A stretch of 64,000 nucleotides of DNA from Hermodice carunculata (GCA_964020975.1 OZ026628.1:59178108-59242107); one strand, 5' to 3'. Shown: positions 46,801-57,253, counted from the first letter of the stretch. Numbers and translations: made by a program. The notes: generated by a model not told the origin, from the letters alone.

Positions 46801-49800
46801 TTCATTTTGAAAAGTTACAAAATTAATTTATCCACGTGTAAAAATGCAACAAATTTTAGGTGCAGTAATAAATCATTTCAGAGTGCTATCCACATGTAGA
46901 AATAATGGGAGAATGAAAAAAAAATTACAAATTACACATATGTGTAAACTGTTGAAAAAATACATCTTTTTTAACAAACCCTTTCAAATTGATCAACAAT
47001 ATTTAACTGTTATTACATTTTGATTATCAGTTACACACACCTAGTTTCTAACTTTTGTCCACTTTGAGAAAGTGGGCCACGGCACAGTTTGAGGCGGTTT
47101 AGGTCCGTCTGCTTATATCTACTAGTCTCTTGGGAATTTCGTATTCATGAATTTGGGAACATATTTCAATAACATGCATTAAATTACCCAAACTTAGGAG
47201 TCAGTGAACAAAGAAATCTTCAACATACACCGATATTAAGTGGCTGGCCAGCCCTGGGTATGGACATTGGCTGGTTATCTCAAAATTATTCAGGAAGCTT
47301 TGTAGTAAATATGACTCCTGGGAACTTAATAGGCCAGTAATAAGATAAATCTATACCTACGTGGACCTTGCCCTAGGAATCCCAAACTCAGCTTTAAACT
47401 TCCAAATGGGTAGATCGGGATTGTGTCGCTTTGGCAGCTTGTCTTTTGTGGGGTCCCATTTGAAAGCTTGCATGATGTACCGTTGTACTAATTCATCCTG
47501 AAATAAATAAACAAAAAACAAAAAAAAATGACAAGAGAAAATCATTTTACAATAACAAAAGCATGTAGCATGCAAAAAAAGGAAAAAATATGCAAACTTT
47601 GACACAGCATGAATACCGTAAAAGAGATCACACACTGTGAGCTGAGGATGCCCACTTTTTAACTCATTCCACCCAGATAGAAGACCGAGTCAACAGCTTT
47701 CCTTGACAGGCTCTCGGTGCATTCAGAGCCCTCCAAGAAAAGCTGTTGACCATGGGCATATAATTTGGAATGATCTTCCATGCAAGTTTGATCCAAAATT
47801 TTGAAAAATAAACCCTAAATTTGTAAAATACACTTAGCAGATGACATTTAGATATTGGTAGGAAAAAGCGTCATTAGGGTAGAAAGAGTTTATCAGCATA
47901 TACCTGTCAAGCATTGTGTGACTACAGGGTGCAGTGACTACTATTTGATACTTGTGCAGGGCCAGAACTTCAGCGAGAGTCTGAGAATCCATTCTCATAA
48001 AGATTCTCCTAAACTTGTCTTTCTTTAAAAAGAAAACTAACTGAGAAAAATCCAAATAGATTCTCACAAAATTTTGCGAAATTCCGGCCCTGTTGTGACT
48101 TACTCGCTTTAAGGGTTATGTCAAACCCTATCACGAGCGACCCAGGTAATTCGTCTTTCCCATAACTGTACATTTGTAGAAGGAACAGATTTCTTACATT
48201 GTAATGTCGACCAATAGCTCAAAAATTATCTTTTCACTCAAATGCGGAACAGTATCACACATCATGATGCTAGGGTAACTAGCATTGAGATTGTTTATTT
48301 TCTGTGGGGGAGTCAAATATATGGTTTTTGGAGAGTTAAAAACCAAAACCATATTCCATCGCAAACTTAAAGTATTGTTATGGACCAGACCAACAAGGCT
48401 TGAAAACAGCCTGCGATCTTCTGGCTACTCTAGTGGGCAGACAAAAAGCGGAACTGGTTTATAAACATGGGAAAAAACTTGATCAACTTGTGAATAAAAA
48501 ACAAGAAGATGCAAAGGCTGATCTGGATCACCTTTTTCTCGCAACAGGGGCGCCGCAGCGAGAATCAACTCCTCCGCGACCCCGACCGAATGTAAACAAT
48601 ATACAACGGCCGAACAGAACACAACAACCGATCAACGACAACAGAAAAAGGAAACGGGATTTCCCCGCTTTCTCAAGGCCACGCAGTCGCTCTCCAATGC
48701 CGAGACGACCACCCAGATCACCTCAACAACAATCAAGAGGACTAGATCTGCAGGGCTTATCTCTAAATCGGAACACAGTGGAAGCTATAAATTCCCTGCT
48801 GACAAGCCTGTCACAACCGCAACAACAGGACCGACAGGGTCAGAGAAAGAGACAAGGCCAAGGTCAAGGCCGCCAACATGGACGACAACGGCAACAAGGC
48901 CAACGTCCAAGGAGGCGATAGTAAACCTGAAGCCAAAAAACGATGCTAGTTTAAGTTCAAAGTTGGATTTTACTCAAGATTTGGAAAATTTACCGTTCAT
49001 TGACAACTTTTCAACGTTGGATTTACAGAATGTTACTTTGTTTGACACTTTGAATTTTGACGGCGAGCAAGAAGCTCCCGGACCCCCAGTTGTCACAAAC
49101 TCTGAGAATGAGTGCACTGACCTAGAGTTTCATCCAGAAACGGAAAACGCTACCCATCATGAAAGCCACATGGTGAGTACAGTCAAACCTGTCTTCAACT
49201 CTTACATTTCAGATAAAGTTGAGAAAAATGATTCGCAAAAAAACACAAATTCGAACAACCGCGGAAATAATAGAGACTTATTAATTCCCGAAAACATTAT
49301 AGTCAATCTTTCAGACTACAACCTCTCTGAGTCACAGAAAAAAGTTCTAAACAAGGGACTAAATTTCTGTCCCACCCCAAGGGAACCTGATATGGGAGAG
49401 ATTTCAAATGACTTAGAGAAATTTTTCAGGAGTTTAAAACTAAAATGTTTCTTCCAAAACCTTAGGGAGAACCAGAGTCCCCCTGCCACAGATGCAGCAG
49501 GGACAGATAGTAACGCAGATGAAAATACCGATTCTTCTGATTTCAAAATCCCAAGCAACTTCACGCCTACTGAGGCTGAACTAGGAGACCCAAACCTAGA
49601 AGCTTTTTGCAAATCAGTAAAACATGAATTGGCAAAATTCCAACCCAGAATCCCAAGGTCAGACAATCTTGGTAGAGACGAAAGAATAGCCTTAAGAGAA
49701 CTTAAGGAAAATAAACAAATAGTGATCAAAAAAGCAGACAAGGGCTCAGCTATAGTTCTACAGAACACTTGTGATTATATAGCCCAAGCTAAACTCCACT

Positions 49801-52800
49801 TGTCCAATCGGAACCACTATAATTATGTTGGAAGTAATCTCACAACCTTACACAATGAACGGATACAAAGGACCCTTAAAGAGATGCAAACAAATAACAG
49901 CATCAGTCCCAAACTGTATAATTACTTACATATTAAGGAACCAAGGGTACCAAGTATTTATTTCCTGCCAAAAATCCACAAGGGAGTCGTCCCACCTCCG
50001 GTACGACCCATACTGAGTGCTAATGAATGCCCAACAGAGAGAATCTCGGCATATGTAGATTCCTTTCTCGAAACATTGGTTAAGAAAATTCCAAGCTACA
50101 TCAAAGACACCACAGACTTCATACAAAAGATCGAAAGTCTGCCTCCATTACCGGAAAATGCTTTCCTGGTAACTCTTGATATTCAGTCGCTATACACAAA
50201 TATACCGACTGACGAAGGCCTACACAGTGCAGCTAGAGCTCTACTGCATAACAGAGAACACTCACTCAAACCTAGCATTTTTGAACTGATTAATCTATTA
50301 AGATTAGTCCTCACCTGTAACAACTTTGAGTTTAATGGTGAACATTATTTACAAATAAGTGGCACAGCGATGGGTACTAAAGTAGCTCCATCTTTTGCAA
50401 ATTTGTTTTTAGCAGAACTGGAAGACACCACTCTGTTAAAACACCCAATCTTACCCATAGTTTGGTATAGATACATTGATGACATTTTCTGTATATGGAC
50501 ATATACAGAACCACTGCTCAATGAATTCGTTACACATTTGAATTCTTGTCACCCCACTATCAAGTTTACTTGCAGTACCTCCCAAACTGAGATCAATTTT
50601 CTGGACACCACAGTCCGAATAGACTCTCAACGTAAGGCATACCCATCTCTTTACACCAAACCAACAGATACACACACGTATCTTCACTATAGGTCAGCAC
50701 ACCCCAAACAGTCAAAAACTGGGGGACCTTACAGTCAATTATTGCGAGTCAAAAGAATTTGCAGCAAACCCAGAGACTATGAGGACAATTCTTTAAAAAT
50801 CCTCAAATATTATGAGGAACGGGACTACCCTCCTGACAGTCTCAAAAAGTGTAAAGATAAAGTAGATGCTTTAGACCGGAAAGGCCTGCTTCATAATGAT
50901 CAGGCCACAAATAACACCACCTCAAACAGTGACACAGATAGACTTTATCTAATCACTAGCTTCAACCCAGCCCTTCCCCCCATCAAGGAAATTATCCAGA
51001 ACAATTGGAAAATCCTTGAAGCTTCACGATATGCATCAGTATTAGGGGATAAAGAAGTCATTGTTGGGTTTAAACGTCCAAAGAATCTTCGCGATCATTT
51101 GGTCCGATCTAGACTTAGGACAACACGGGAACAAGAAACCAATCCTGCAATTTCAGGCAGGAAACACCGCAATGAATGCACACGCACAAACTGTCAATAC
51201 TGCAAACCTCTGAATACAACAGGGCGTGCAATGAGCACAGAAACTGGGCGAACTTACTCAGTCCCCCTAGGAGGATGCTGTGAAAGCTCCAACCTAGTTT
51301 ATCTCCTCACATGCAATATCTGCAAAAAACAGTATGTAGGGCCTGTATTTTTCCGTTTCAAAATGAGTGTTTTTCCGTTTTGGAAAACTACAAATTCCGT
51401 TTCATTTCCGTTTCACTGATTCTAGGGCACGATTTTAGCACTGGTCAATAAAAAAGGAAAAACAGTTGATCTTATCGCCTCTGGAAAATGTTGATCCATC
51501 GACGAACGGCAAAGTGACTCCATATTGTTTACTATGTACGTTGACAGCCTCCACGTACAGATGGCGCTATTATCATTGTACCTCTGTTGCGCGTTATATC
51601 TATATGCCATGCAAATGAATGGATATGGTTGCAATGGGGTCTATAGCGCGCAGGTGCCCGGCCTGTCGTTAAATTTGCTCCACGTGGTATCGATAACGCC
51701 GCCGACTCGTCAAATTTGGATCCAAGTCCGTGTGTTTTGCTTTATGCGATGACATATGTGGTGATTTTGAATTATTTGAGAGGCAAAATTCACAAATTCC
51801 GCTTAATTTCCGTGGCATTTGCCGATTTCCGTTCCAAATCATAAATTCCGTTTGAGATCATAGATTCCGTGAATTCCGTCCGTTTTCCGCGATCGCGGAA
51901 AAGTACTGGCCCTAAGTATGTAGGGCAGACCCTTCGTCCCCTCAGAGATAGACTGAGGGAACATTTCCGTTACATTAGTAACCGCTCAATGGAACAGCCC
52001 TTAGGCAGACATTTTGCACAAAGGGACCATGATGGACTGAACATAGAAGTCCATATCCTTGAATACATCCCCACACCCCCTAGATTAGTACGCAGCAGAG
52101 AGCTGCGTCTAACCAGGGAAAAACATTGGATGCATCAATTACGCACAGTCGAACCATTCGGTCTCAACATTATGGGAAAGTGAGCACATTTGCTCTGTAT
52201 TATGCTAAATTTTTACTGTCAGAGCTCACTTTCCCTTAATAAGCCAGTATAATTTCCACATATCTTTGTGAAGTTAAAAAATGGAACACTGCAAATACAC
52301 CTTCTTAATCAAGAAATTGTTACCCATGCACTTCTTAGTCCCTATTCAGGGCATCAGCACAATTATTCAGTTGTCCTGATTTGACCCAGCCCATTAAAAA
52401 CTGCACTAACTAACCTTAGTTAAGTCCCAGATCGGATTTCCTTATTTGGGAGATACTGATTTTTAAATCAGACATAAGTCTGATTTGAAGATGATCATGA
52501 TGACATAATCAGTCAATTATGGCCAATCACGCTTTAAACGTAAACACAATACACGTGCGCACGTAACAACAAGCGTAACTCCAAATAGGTATAAAAGGGC
52601 GCAGGCAGTCTTCCTAACCGTCCCTGACGAGTTGAATAAATCAACGAAACCGGTCGGACATCAGCCTCTAGACTTAACGGCCTTTTGCCTTGTCTAAGCT
52701 CACATATTCCATCCTAGTCACGTGACCCAAACATTGTCCCAACTTAATCATAATGTGCCAGCAACAATAACATAATGCATTAACACATACACAAAACCAT

Positions 52801-55089
52801 AATGTGCATGGCAATGTGCAATTGTGCATCAGCTGTGACACTGTGTGACTGCTGTCAACATAAACAAAGACAGCACACCCCATTGGCATCAAAACTATGC
52901 CCATGGGGCATAATTTTTGCAGTAAATGCCCAGTTAAACATAGCATATATAGAATCTTGCATGGGCAGCAGAGAAATACGTTTCCTGTCACTTCAGAGCA
53001 CATTTTTCAGTAATATTTATGAGTGAAAGCAGCGTATTTTACCCCACCGATATGAGATTGTGTAATTTAACTCTTTTAGTGCCAAGTTTGGAATGAGCCA
53101 ACAGCTTCCTTGGCATTTTTGGGGCACATTAAAGGAAAGTTGTTGACCTAGGCCATTCCGATGGTCTCTGGTACTTGAATCAAAATATCTGGTTTGCAAA
53201 TGATATGAATCTAGTACCGTCATGTCACTTCACAGCATGGCGGCTTTGGTCCAAGTTGGCAATGAAGAACTTAATGCCATTTATTTCCCCATACTTCCCG
53301 GAACCTGGTCATTCTTGCTTTGGCAGACAGGAGGAAAGGCTGGGCATGAACAATAGGGCATGTCAGACACTGTCCTGCATGTACACAAGCCAAGGAAAGC
53401 TGCTGACTCAGTCTTAAGTCAAGGGGGAAAGGGTTAACCTTCCCTGTCAAGAGAGTCTGCCATGTTGAGGTTAAAACAGCGGGCAAATAATGCAGTCTAG
53501 TTATATGTACACATGTTGTTTGTTGGTGAAATGTCGCTTTCAGTGTAGCTAGGAAACAATAACGGAAAGCAAACCTTCTAGATTCGCTATTATAACCAAG
53601 TCAAGATAAAATCTTTCCTTTTTTTTCAAAAACACCAATTACCATTTTTTAAAACTATTATTTGTGTTGGCCAAGACCTGTGGGGAGAGACATGTATCAT
53701 GTCCCCCCAAAATTAGTCACATGTAGGCAGATCATTGGATGGCTTATACCTACTTTAACACACATCTGTTCACATTTATGAAGAGCACTAATCAGGAAGT
53801 CTTACTTGGTCAGGAATAAATTCTTTGCTCATGAGATTCTGGATATGTTCTGGTAGTTCATAGAAGGGTTGACTCTTGGTCAAGATCAAGGCTTGGTCTT
53901 CTCCTGAGAAAACAAAAAAAGTTCAATCAATATAACTTCCTAATACAAAATCTGCAGTCACATTAAACTGCAGCCGAATAGATATCCACACTTCCAAATA
54001 CTTTTAAAACAAAGCACAGCTATGTTGACCACTAAAATAATGTCCTTTTGGTTCTAATAAAGTTACTATGTACTTTTCTTTTGCTGTATTTTCTTTTCCC
54101 ATGTCCCTATTTGTTTAGAACTTAAATAGTCTGACAATTAAAACCCATGTAAATAAAAAGATGGAAAATTAATACTTCCATTGCAAATCAGTATACTCTG
54201 GGTTACAAGCATAAACAGTACTAAATACCTGGGATAGTGGTATAACTACTGAGGTGGTCCCAAAAGACGGAGAAACAGTCACAAAAAGATCTTGATGGCA
54301 GCAGAGGGTTAAATAGAGTGTAAACAAATAGAGGGAGAAAATACTTGACTACCAGGCTGCCATCTGCATTCCTGATTAACATTTGCAGCTTTTTTCTTCA
54401 TGCCTGTCTGCTTTGCAGGCACACTGTTCAGTCTGCCTGGAATTTTCCAACATGTAGCTGCAGCACCAATGCTGTTACTAACCATCTAAATGCTGTGGAA
54501 ATAACCACATTGGTTCCAAAACACTAGAGTGTGAGCTATCAGAACATTAATTTTTTTTCAAATTAAAATATCACCTTGAATTAAAAAGATGACTCAACTG
54601 TTTTCACATTTTTTGTATAATGATACAGTGGTACCTGCTGTGTGTGGCCACCCTCTCCACCACAGAAATTGGCTGTACACTACAGATGACCTGTCACCAC
54701 AGGTAAATTAACAAAGAAAATGTGGCCATCAAGATCAGGTGACATACTGTTTGCATGATACAGTGCTCCCTCTTTATAACACCCCTTGCTACAAGAAGGT
54801 TTCTCATATAACACGGTAGGTACCACGGCTCCCACTGAAATAGTTTTCCCATTAATTCTATGTTAAAAGTCCTTCTGTTATAAGGCAGTTTACCCTGTGG
54901 ACCCTGACACCAGCGTTATAATGAGGGAGCACTGTAGTTACCACAGTACATGTACTGCAGTCCCTGTCTTGAGACATCATGTGTTGTGAAAGACATTTTC
55001 AGAATACATTGCACAGTTCTTTTTATCTTATTTATACCTCCCTTGAAAGACCACCTATCAGCAGAATATACATCACACTACAATAATTG

Positions 55090-55122
<33 letters not shown>

Positions 55123-56519
55123 AGTTCTATACCTATCTCCCACATATGACTCCTGTCAACACTGTAAAGGAATTCTAAATAATATTCCAGGCTATTGTAC
55201 AATACCATCGGGATATAATGATTATGGATAATCAGTCTCTAATCTGACAGCTTGAGCTTCAGATGTTGACCTTTTCTGGGCTGACACAGGGGTGTCAACC
55301 ATATGTCACCCGTGCCGGGTACGTGAGATCTATAGTGGCGTGACAATGTTTTGCACGTCTTAATAACATGCCAGTCCAGGCAGTTAGACCGGTGGATCTT
55401 TTTGACGCCTTGGCATCACTTAACATGAAGTTGTCTACAGATCTGTAGCCACGTTACCATTTGCTATATAAGCAACGTAACAGTGCAGTGTTGTCAGTTA
55501 TCCCCTGATGAGTTTGGAGTACAAAGGAAACCGGTCGGGACTCTCACAGACAGGGCGTTTTCCGTCACTGGTCTTGCCTAGTTTTCACAATAATTGTGTG
55601 CTCTAAAATTATATAACTGTAGAGTAACAAGTGCTGCTGCACATTATCTATACTCACCTTCTAACAACTTGCACTCAGAGTTAAACTCATATATTGGGGT
55701 CTCTTTGTAATCTGGATGATTTTGATCTGTCATTTCTGGCATGAATCTGGGGTCGTCTGGTACAGGAGGTTCCCAGTGTGGTAGTGGTTTGGGTTTTGGT
55801 GCACCCACATCCTCTGGTGTTATTCCTATTGAACATTGCCACAAAATCCAAAAGAGTAAAATCAAAGTTAAAAAATTTACGAAAGTTGACAAAGGGTCTC
55901 CACTGCACAGAATCAATCAGATGGGGTTATACAAAATCTGTTATGCATAAAGCTGGTCAGGCGATAGGGAATGCAACTTCTCAACCTTCTCAGAGAAAAA
56001 CAAAAGATACAAAAGAATGTTACTTATGATATTTCACTAAAGCTTTGAAATCAATAATCTGGAAATTTGCCCTAAATAATTTATGTGGAAATACTTTTTC
56101 ACTCCATTTCTTAGTTAATTACATCACCAAGTTATGTGAAAATAATGAAATCCTGACTAAGTTACAAAATGAAAATTTACAGTACATATTTTGCAGAATG
56201 TAAATTCAATGAACATGTCAAGGCATATTGAATGAAGGTTGTTATGATCAGAAACTTCTACATGTAATAAAATTCTCAAGCAGATTTGGTTCCGCACCAC
56301 AATGCTGTCACATACCATGGTAATGGACAGTGACAGACATTTCTGGAGGCATCGTTTACTGTGAAGGGCTACATACAGTGCATGGTGCCATTCCATACCT
56401 TTTTCCACTAGTATTCTTGGCATGACGAACTTAGCTTCTTTCATAACTCCCTTGGTTTTCCATATTTGTTTGAAGAAGTATCGCGTGGACCGTTTAGTCA
56501 ATGGTAGTGTCAACCTCAT
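42043..56519 (-). CDS. MRPL37: Mitochondrial large-ribosomal-subunit protein mL37, eight coding exons
   Basis: Exons in gene order: 56399-56519, 55658-55825, 53806-53903, 47361-47497, 46343-46464, 44490-44675, 43306-43451 and 42043-42369. All phases agree and give 434 residues, close to the 423 of human MRPL37. It is a structural protein of the mitochondrial 39S subunit. The first 24 residues are rich in Arg and Lys with no acidic residue, as expected of a presequence. Matches in order: YEFNSECKLLEG (human YIFHHRCRLLEG), ALILTKSQPFYELPEHIQNL, NMLRLCQSLGGKYPDLLTAR, DLYPIAPTIDL (human PISPIIDL), GFSHRFPHTMLY, ARAILFCFAHCVALA, and VHTDGVSFHFLCYQLNTLSL ending in FKKFLAFYLNGA (human FRKFLALYLHGA). 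Intron 6, after exon 44490-44675, appears to use a GC donor. Introns 2 and 3 hold Penelope-derived sequence in antisense orientation. Confidence 0.95.
43023..43183. mobile_element. Mariner-like MITE remnant in MRPL37 intron 7
   Basis: TACAGCAGAATCTTCA at the left and GAAGGTTCTACTACA at the right are inverted repeats of about 15 bp. The interior has AAAGAGACCATTT. It lies just downstream of exon 43306-43451 in gene orientation. Confidence 0.5.
43471..43560. mobile_element. One-ended mariner-like fragment at the exon 7 acceptor of MRPL37
   Basis: TACAGTGAAAACTCGTTGTA begins here, followed by GTGTCAGATAACTGAATATG. The same GTGTCAGATAACTGAAT block occurs near 45122, after a similar TACAGTAAGAACCCATCATC start at about 45085. 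Only one terminus is visible in each. Confidence 0.45.
43865..43891 (+). repeat. Poly(A) run
   Basis: An uninterrupted run of about 26 A. It has no clear retroelement body attached and no target-site duplication that I can see. Confidence 0.8.
44490..44675 (-). CDS. MRPL37: MRPL37 exon 6 with a GC splice donor
   Basis: The exon encodes DKHIQIQGCHDFLL through DLYPIAPTIDLKKQHVWRLE and ends ACAG followed by GCTAGT (44489-44484). No GT in reach gives phase 1, which the next exon (43451, opening GC TGG) requires. Joining at the GC gives the Gly-Trp join (HTG-WRQGF) that aligns with the family. GC-AG introns are a known minority class. Confidence 0.8.
48340..48921 (+). CDS. Basic Gln/Arg/Pro-rich upstream frame (ORF1) of the Penelope element
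   Basis: An open frame of about 190 codons ends 41 nt before the reverse transcriptase frame, which is in another frame. The N-terminal part is helical and charged (ACDLLATLVGRQKAELVYKH, then KKLDQLVNKKQEDAKADLDH). The C-terminal half is extremely rich in Arg, Gln, Pro and Ser (RPRSRSPMPRRPPRSP, then QGQRKRQGQGQGRQHGRQRQ). Such composition suggests RNA binding. No early ATG is in frame, so the frame may start by splicing, by a non-AUG codon, or be part of a longer upstream sequence. Most Penelope elements are described with a single main frame, so this is unusual. I know of no family for it. Confidence 0.6.
   Translation, partial: KPKPYSIANLKYCYGPDQQGLKTACDLLATLVGRQKAELVYKHGKKLDQLVNKKQEDAKADLDHLFLATGAPQRESTPPRPRPNVNNIQRPNRTQQPINDNRKRKRDFPAFSRPRSRSPMPRRPPRSPQQQSRGLDLQGLSLNRNTVEAINSLLTSLSQPQQQDRQGQRKRQGQGQGRQHGRQRQQGQRPRRR
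48963..51336 (+). CDS. Penelope reverse transcriptase with start of GIY-YIG endonuclease
   Basis: About 790 codons before the inserted transposon. Domains: an acidic N-terminal region; the conserved motif LSESQKKVLNKGLNFCPTP (about 119-137); DKGSAIVL (about 259); FLPKIHK and VRPILSANECPTERI (about 333-360); motif A LDIQSLYTNIPTDEGL (about 404); motif B GTAMGTKVAPSFANLF (about 466); motif C YIDDIFCIW (about 503, catalytic Asp pair); motif D FLDTTVRID; thumb LYTKPTDTHTYLHYRSAHPK; Cys-rich linker CTRTNCQYC; and the start of the endonuclease, LVYLLTCNICKKQYVG (about 778). The enzyme nicks DNA with the GIY-YIG domain and primes reverse transcription there. It is the same family as 27680-29198. Confidence 0.92.
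51337..51914. mobile_element. hAT-like non-autonomous DNA transposon, 578 bp
   Basis: The ends TAGGGCCTGTATTTTTCCG and CGGAAAAGTACTGGCCCTA form a 19-bp terminal inverted repeat with two differences. AGTATGTA precedes the insertion (51331-51338, overlapping the terminal TA) and is repeated after it (51915-51922), which fits an 8-bp target duplication typical of hAT elements. Many ATTCCGTTT words lie near both ends as subterminal repeats, also a hAT habit. No transposase is encoded; the interior (about 51480-51760) is unrelated to anything I recognise. Confidence 0.8.
51915..52183 (+). CDS. Rest of the Penelope GIY-YIG endonuclease
   Basis: Continues after the inserted transposon with YVGQTLRPLRDRLREHF, GRHFAQRDHDGLNIEVHI and the C-terminal RELRLTREKHWMHQL, then EPFGLNIMGK and stop. 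The Arg of RDRLREH and the later conserved residues of the GIY-YIG fold are present. It closely parallels 27680-28021 on the minus strand. Confidence 0.88.
52590..52597 (+). promoter_or_regulatory. TATA box in the Penelope terminal repeat
   Basis: TATAAAAG, a consensus TATA box, lies 23 nt before the hammerhead at 52620. Transcription from here would start at or within the ribozyme. Confidence 0.6.
52620..52659 (+). ncRNA. Hammerhead ribozyme of the plus-strand Penelope element
   Basis: Stem I GTCC/GGAC, core CTGACGA, stem II GTTGA/TCAAC with loop ATAAA, then GAAA, stem III ACCGGT and C17 before GGAC. Every invariant base fits. The motif lies 437 bp past the endonuclease stop, matching the position of the minus-strand copy at 27149. 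Expected cleavage is after the C at 52655. Confidence 0.9.
53068..53437. mobile_element. TTAA-flanked MITE-like element in MRPL37 intron 3
   Basis: The left end is TTAACTCTTTTAGTGCC; the right end GGGGGAAAGGGTTAA inverted is TTAACCCTTTCCCCC. The interior carries CCAACAGCTTCCTTGGC and CCAAGGAAAGCTGCTGACTC, the family words, in inverted orientation. Confidence 0.5.
54624..54948. mobile_element. CAGTGGTACC-family MITE interrupted by another MITE
   Basis: The left part (54624-54758) has TACAGTGGTACCTGCTGTGT and CCTGTCACCACAGGTAA. The right terminus GTTACCACAGTA reappears only after the inserted element (54937-54948). The nested structure dates this family before the inserted one. Confidence 0.65.
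54759..54936. mobile_element. Nested MITE with CAGTGCTCCCTC ends
   Basis: TA-flanked; CAGTGCTCCCTCTTTATAA at the left and TTATAATGAGGGAGCACTG at the right, 178 bp. Nearly perfect inverted repeats indicate it is younger than its host element. Confidence 0.8.
55087..55122 (+). repeat. Poly(A) run
   Basis: About 32 consecutive A between AATTGA and TTAGTTC, in MRPL37 intron 2. It shows no retroelement body upstream that I can identify. Confidence 0.8.
55290..55580 (+). repeat. Solo Penelope terminal repeat with TATA box and hammerhead
   Basis: TATATAAG (55465-55472) is followed by the hammerhead (55501-55540) and a tail, GTCACTGGTCTTGCCTAG, comparable to the tail after the 52620 ribozyme. No Penelope coding sequence is nearby on either side, so this is a solo or severely truncated copy, or a non-autonomous hammerhead retroelement (retrozyme). 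The edges are estimated. It lies in MRPL37 intron 2, antisense to the gene. Confidence 0.65.
55501..55540 (+). ncRNA. Hammerhead ribozyme of the solo terminal repeat
   Basis: Stem I TCCC/GGGA, core CTGATGA, stem II TTTG/CAAA (its base pair next to the core is unpaired), GAAA, stem III ACCGGT, C17 before GGGA. The invariant bases are all present. Predicted cleavage is after 55536. Confidence 0.8.
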
Positions 56520-56573
56520 CTTTGGTTTTTACCTCCTGGAAACCTAAACAGAAAAACAGCAATGTTAGTGTGA

Positions 56574-56754
56574 TACAGTGGTACCTGCCTTATATGTCCA
56601 CCCTTTATGATACAAAAAGTGGACACATACAGCAAGAGACCTGTCACCGCAGGTAAATTAACAAAGAAATAGACTCTTGTAGACAGGAAAATTGTGGCCA
56701 CAAAGAGCAGGTATCTTGTCACACCAGTGGCTGCATACAGCAGGTGCAACTGTA
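56574..56754. mobile_element. MITE, TA-flanked CAGTGGTACC family
   Basis: TACAGTGGTACCTGCCTTAT at the left and CAGCAGGTGCAACTGTA at the right (two changes from the consensus). The interior has GACCTGTCACCGCAGGTAAA. It starts about 55 bp upstream of the MRPL37 start codon, so it probably lies in the 5' untranslated region or core promoter. Confidence 0.75.
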
Positions 56755-57253
56755 CAACAGAAACACTACATTTTGTCAGATTTTATTCATAGCAGTAGTA
56801 ACAGTAATGGTAATAATAATAATAATAGTTGATTATCTTTATACTGGAGCCTGTTCTGCCAATAGCTATCTTTTTTGCCAATTGACAGCAGTAACAAGAT
56901 TCAGTTCACTGGCGGTCGGGTAGCACACAATAAAATAAAGATGCACAAGATCATAAGGATTAAAGCTGTGCTCACTTTTTAAGGTGCTAGCCCTTTGCAT
57001 ATTATGCACAAATCTACGTAAAAAAAAAAAAATGGTAGGATTCAAATTTAAACTTACCCTGAGGAAAGGATGCCATATATATTTATGTACTTTCTCCAGG
57101 AAAAAAAACAGATCGACCAGACAACAGAAAGTTCCAGGCACACTATGGCTGTCCTCAGTTTGAACACACACAAAGATGTCACAAAATGACCTGACCCTGT
57201 ATATGCATTGTGAAAAGAACAATCAACTGTATTCTTCAATTGGTTGCTCTTCT

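Larger units (their letters stand above)
48340..52680 (+). mobile_element. Penelope-like retroelement, near full length, split by a hAT-like insertion
   Basis: Order: an upstream basic reading frame (48340-48921), the reverse transcriptase/endonuclease frame (48963 onward, endonuclease ending at 52183), a 3' region of about 400 bp, a TATA box (52590) and a hammerhead (52620-52659). A 578-bp DNA transposon (51337-51914) sits inside the endonuclease domain, so the element is disrupted at that point. The rest looks well preserved, with few breaks, and is therefore relatively young. The 5' edge is not defined; I see no hammerhead upstream of 48340. It lies in intron 3 of MRPL37, antisense to that gene. 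Confidence 0.88.
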
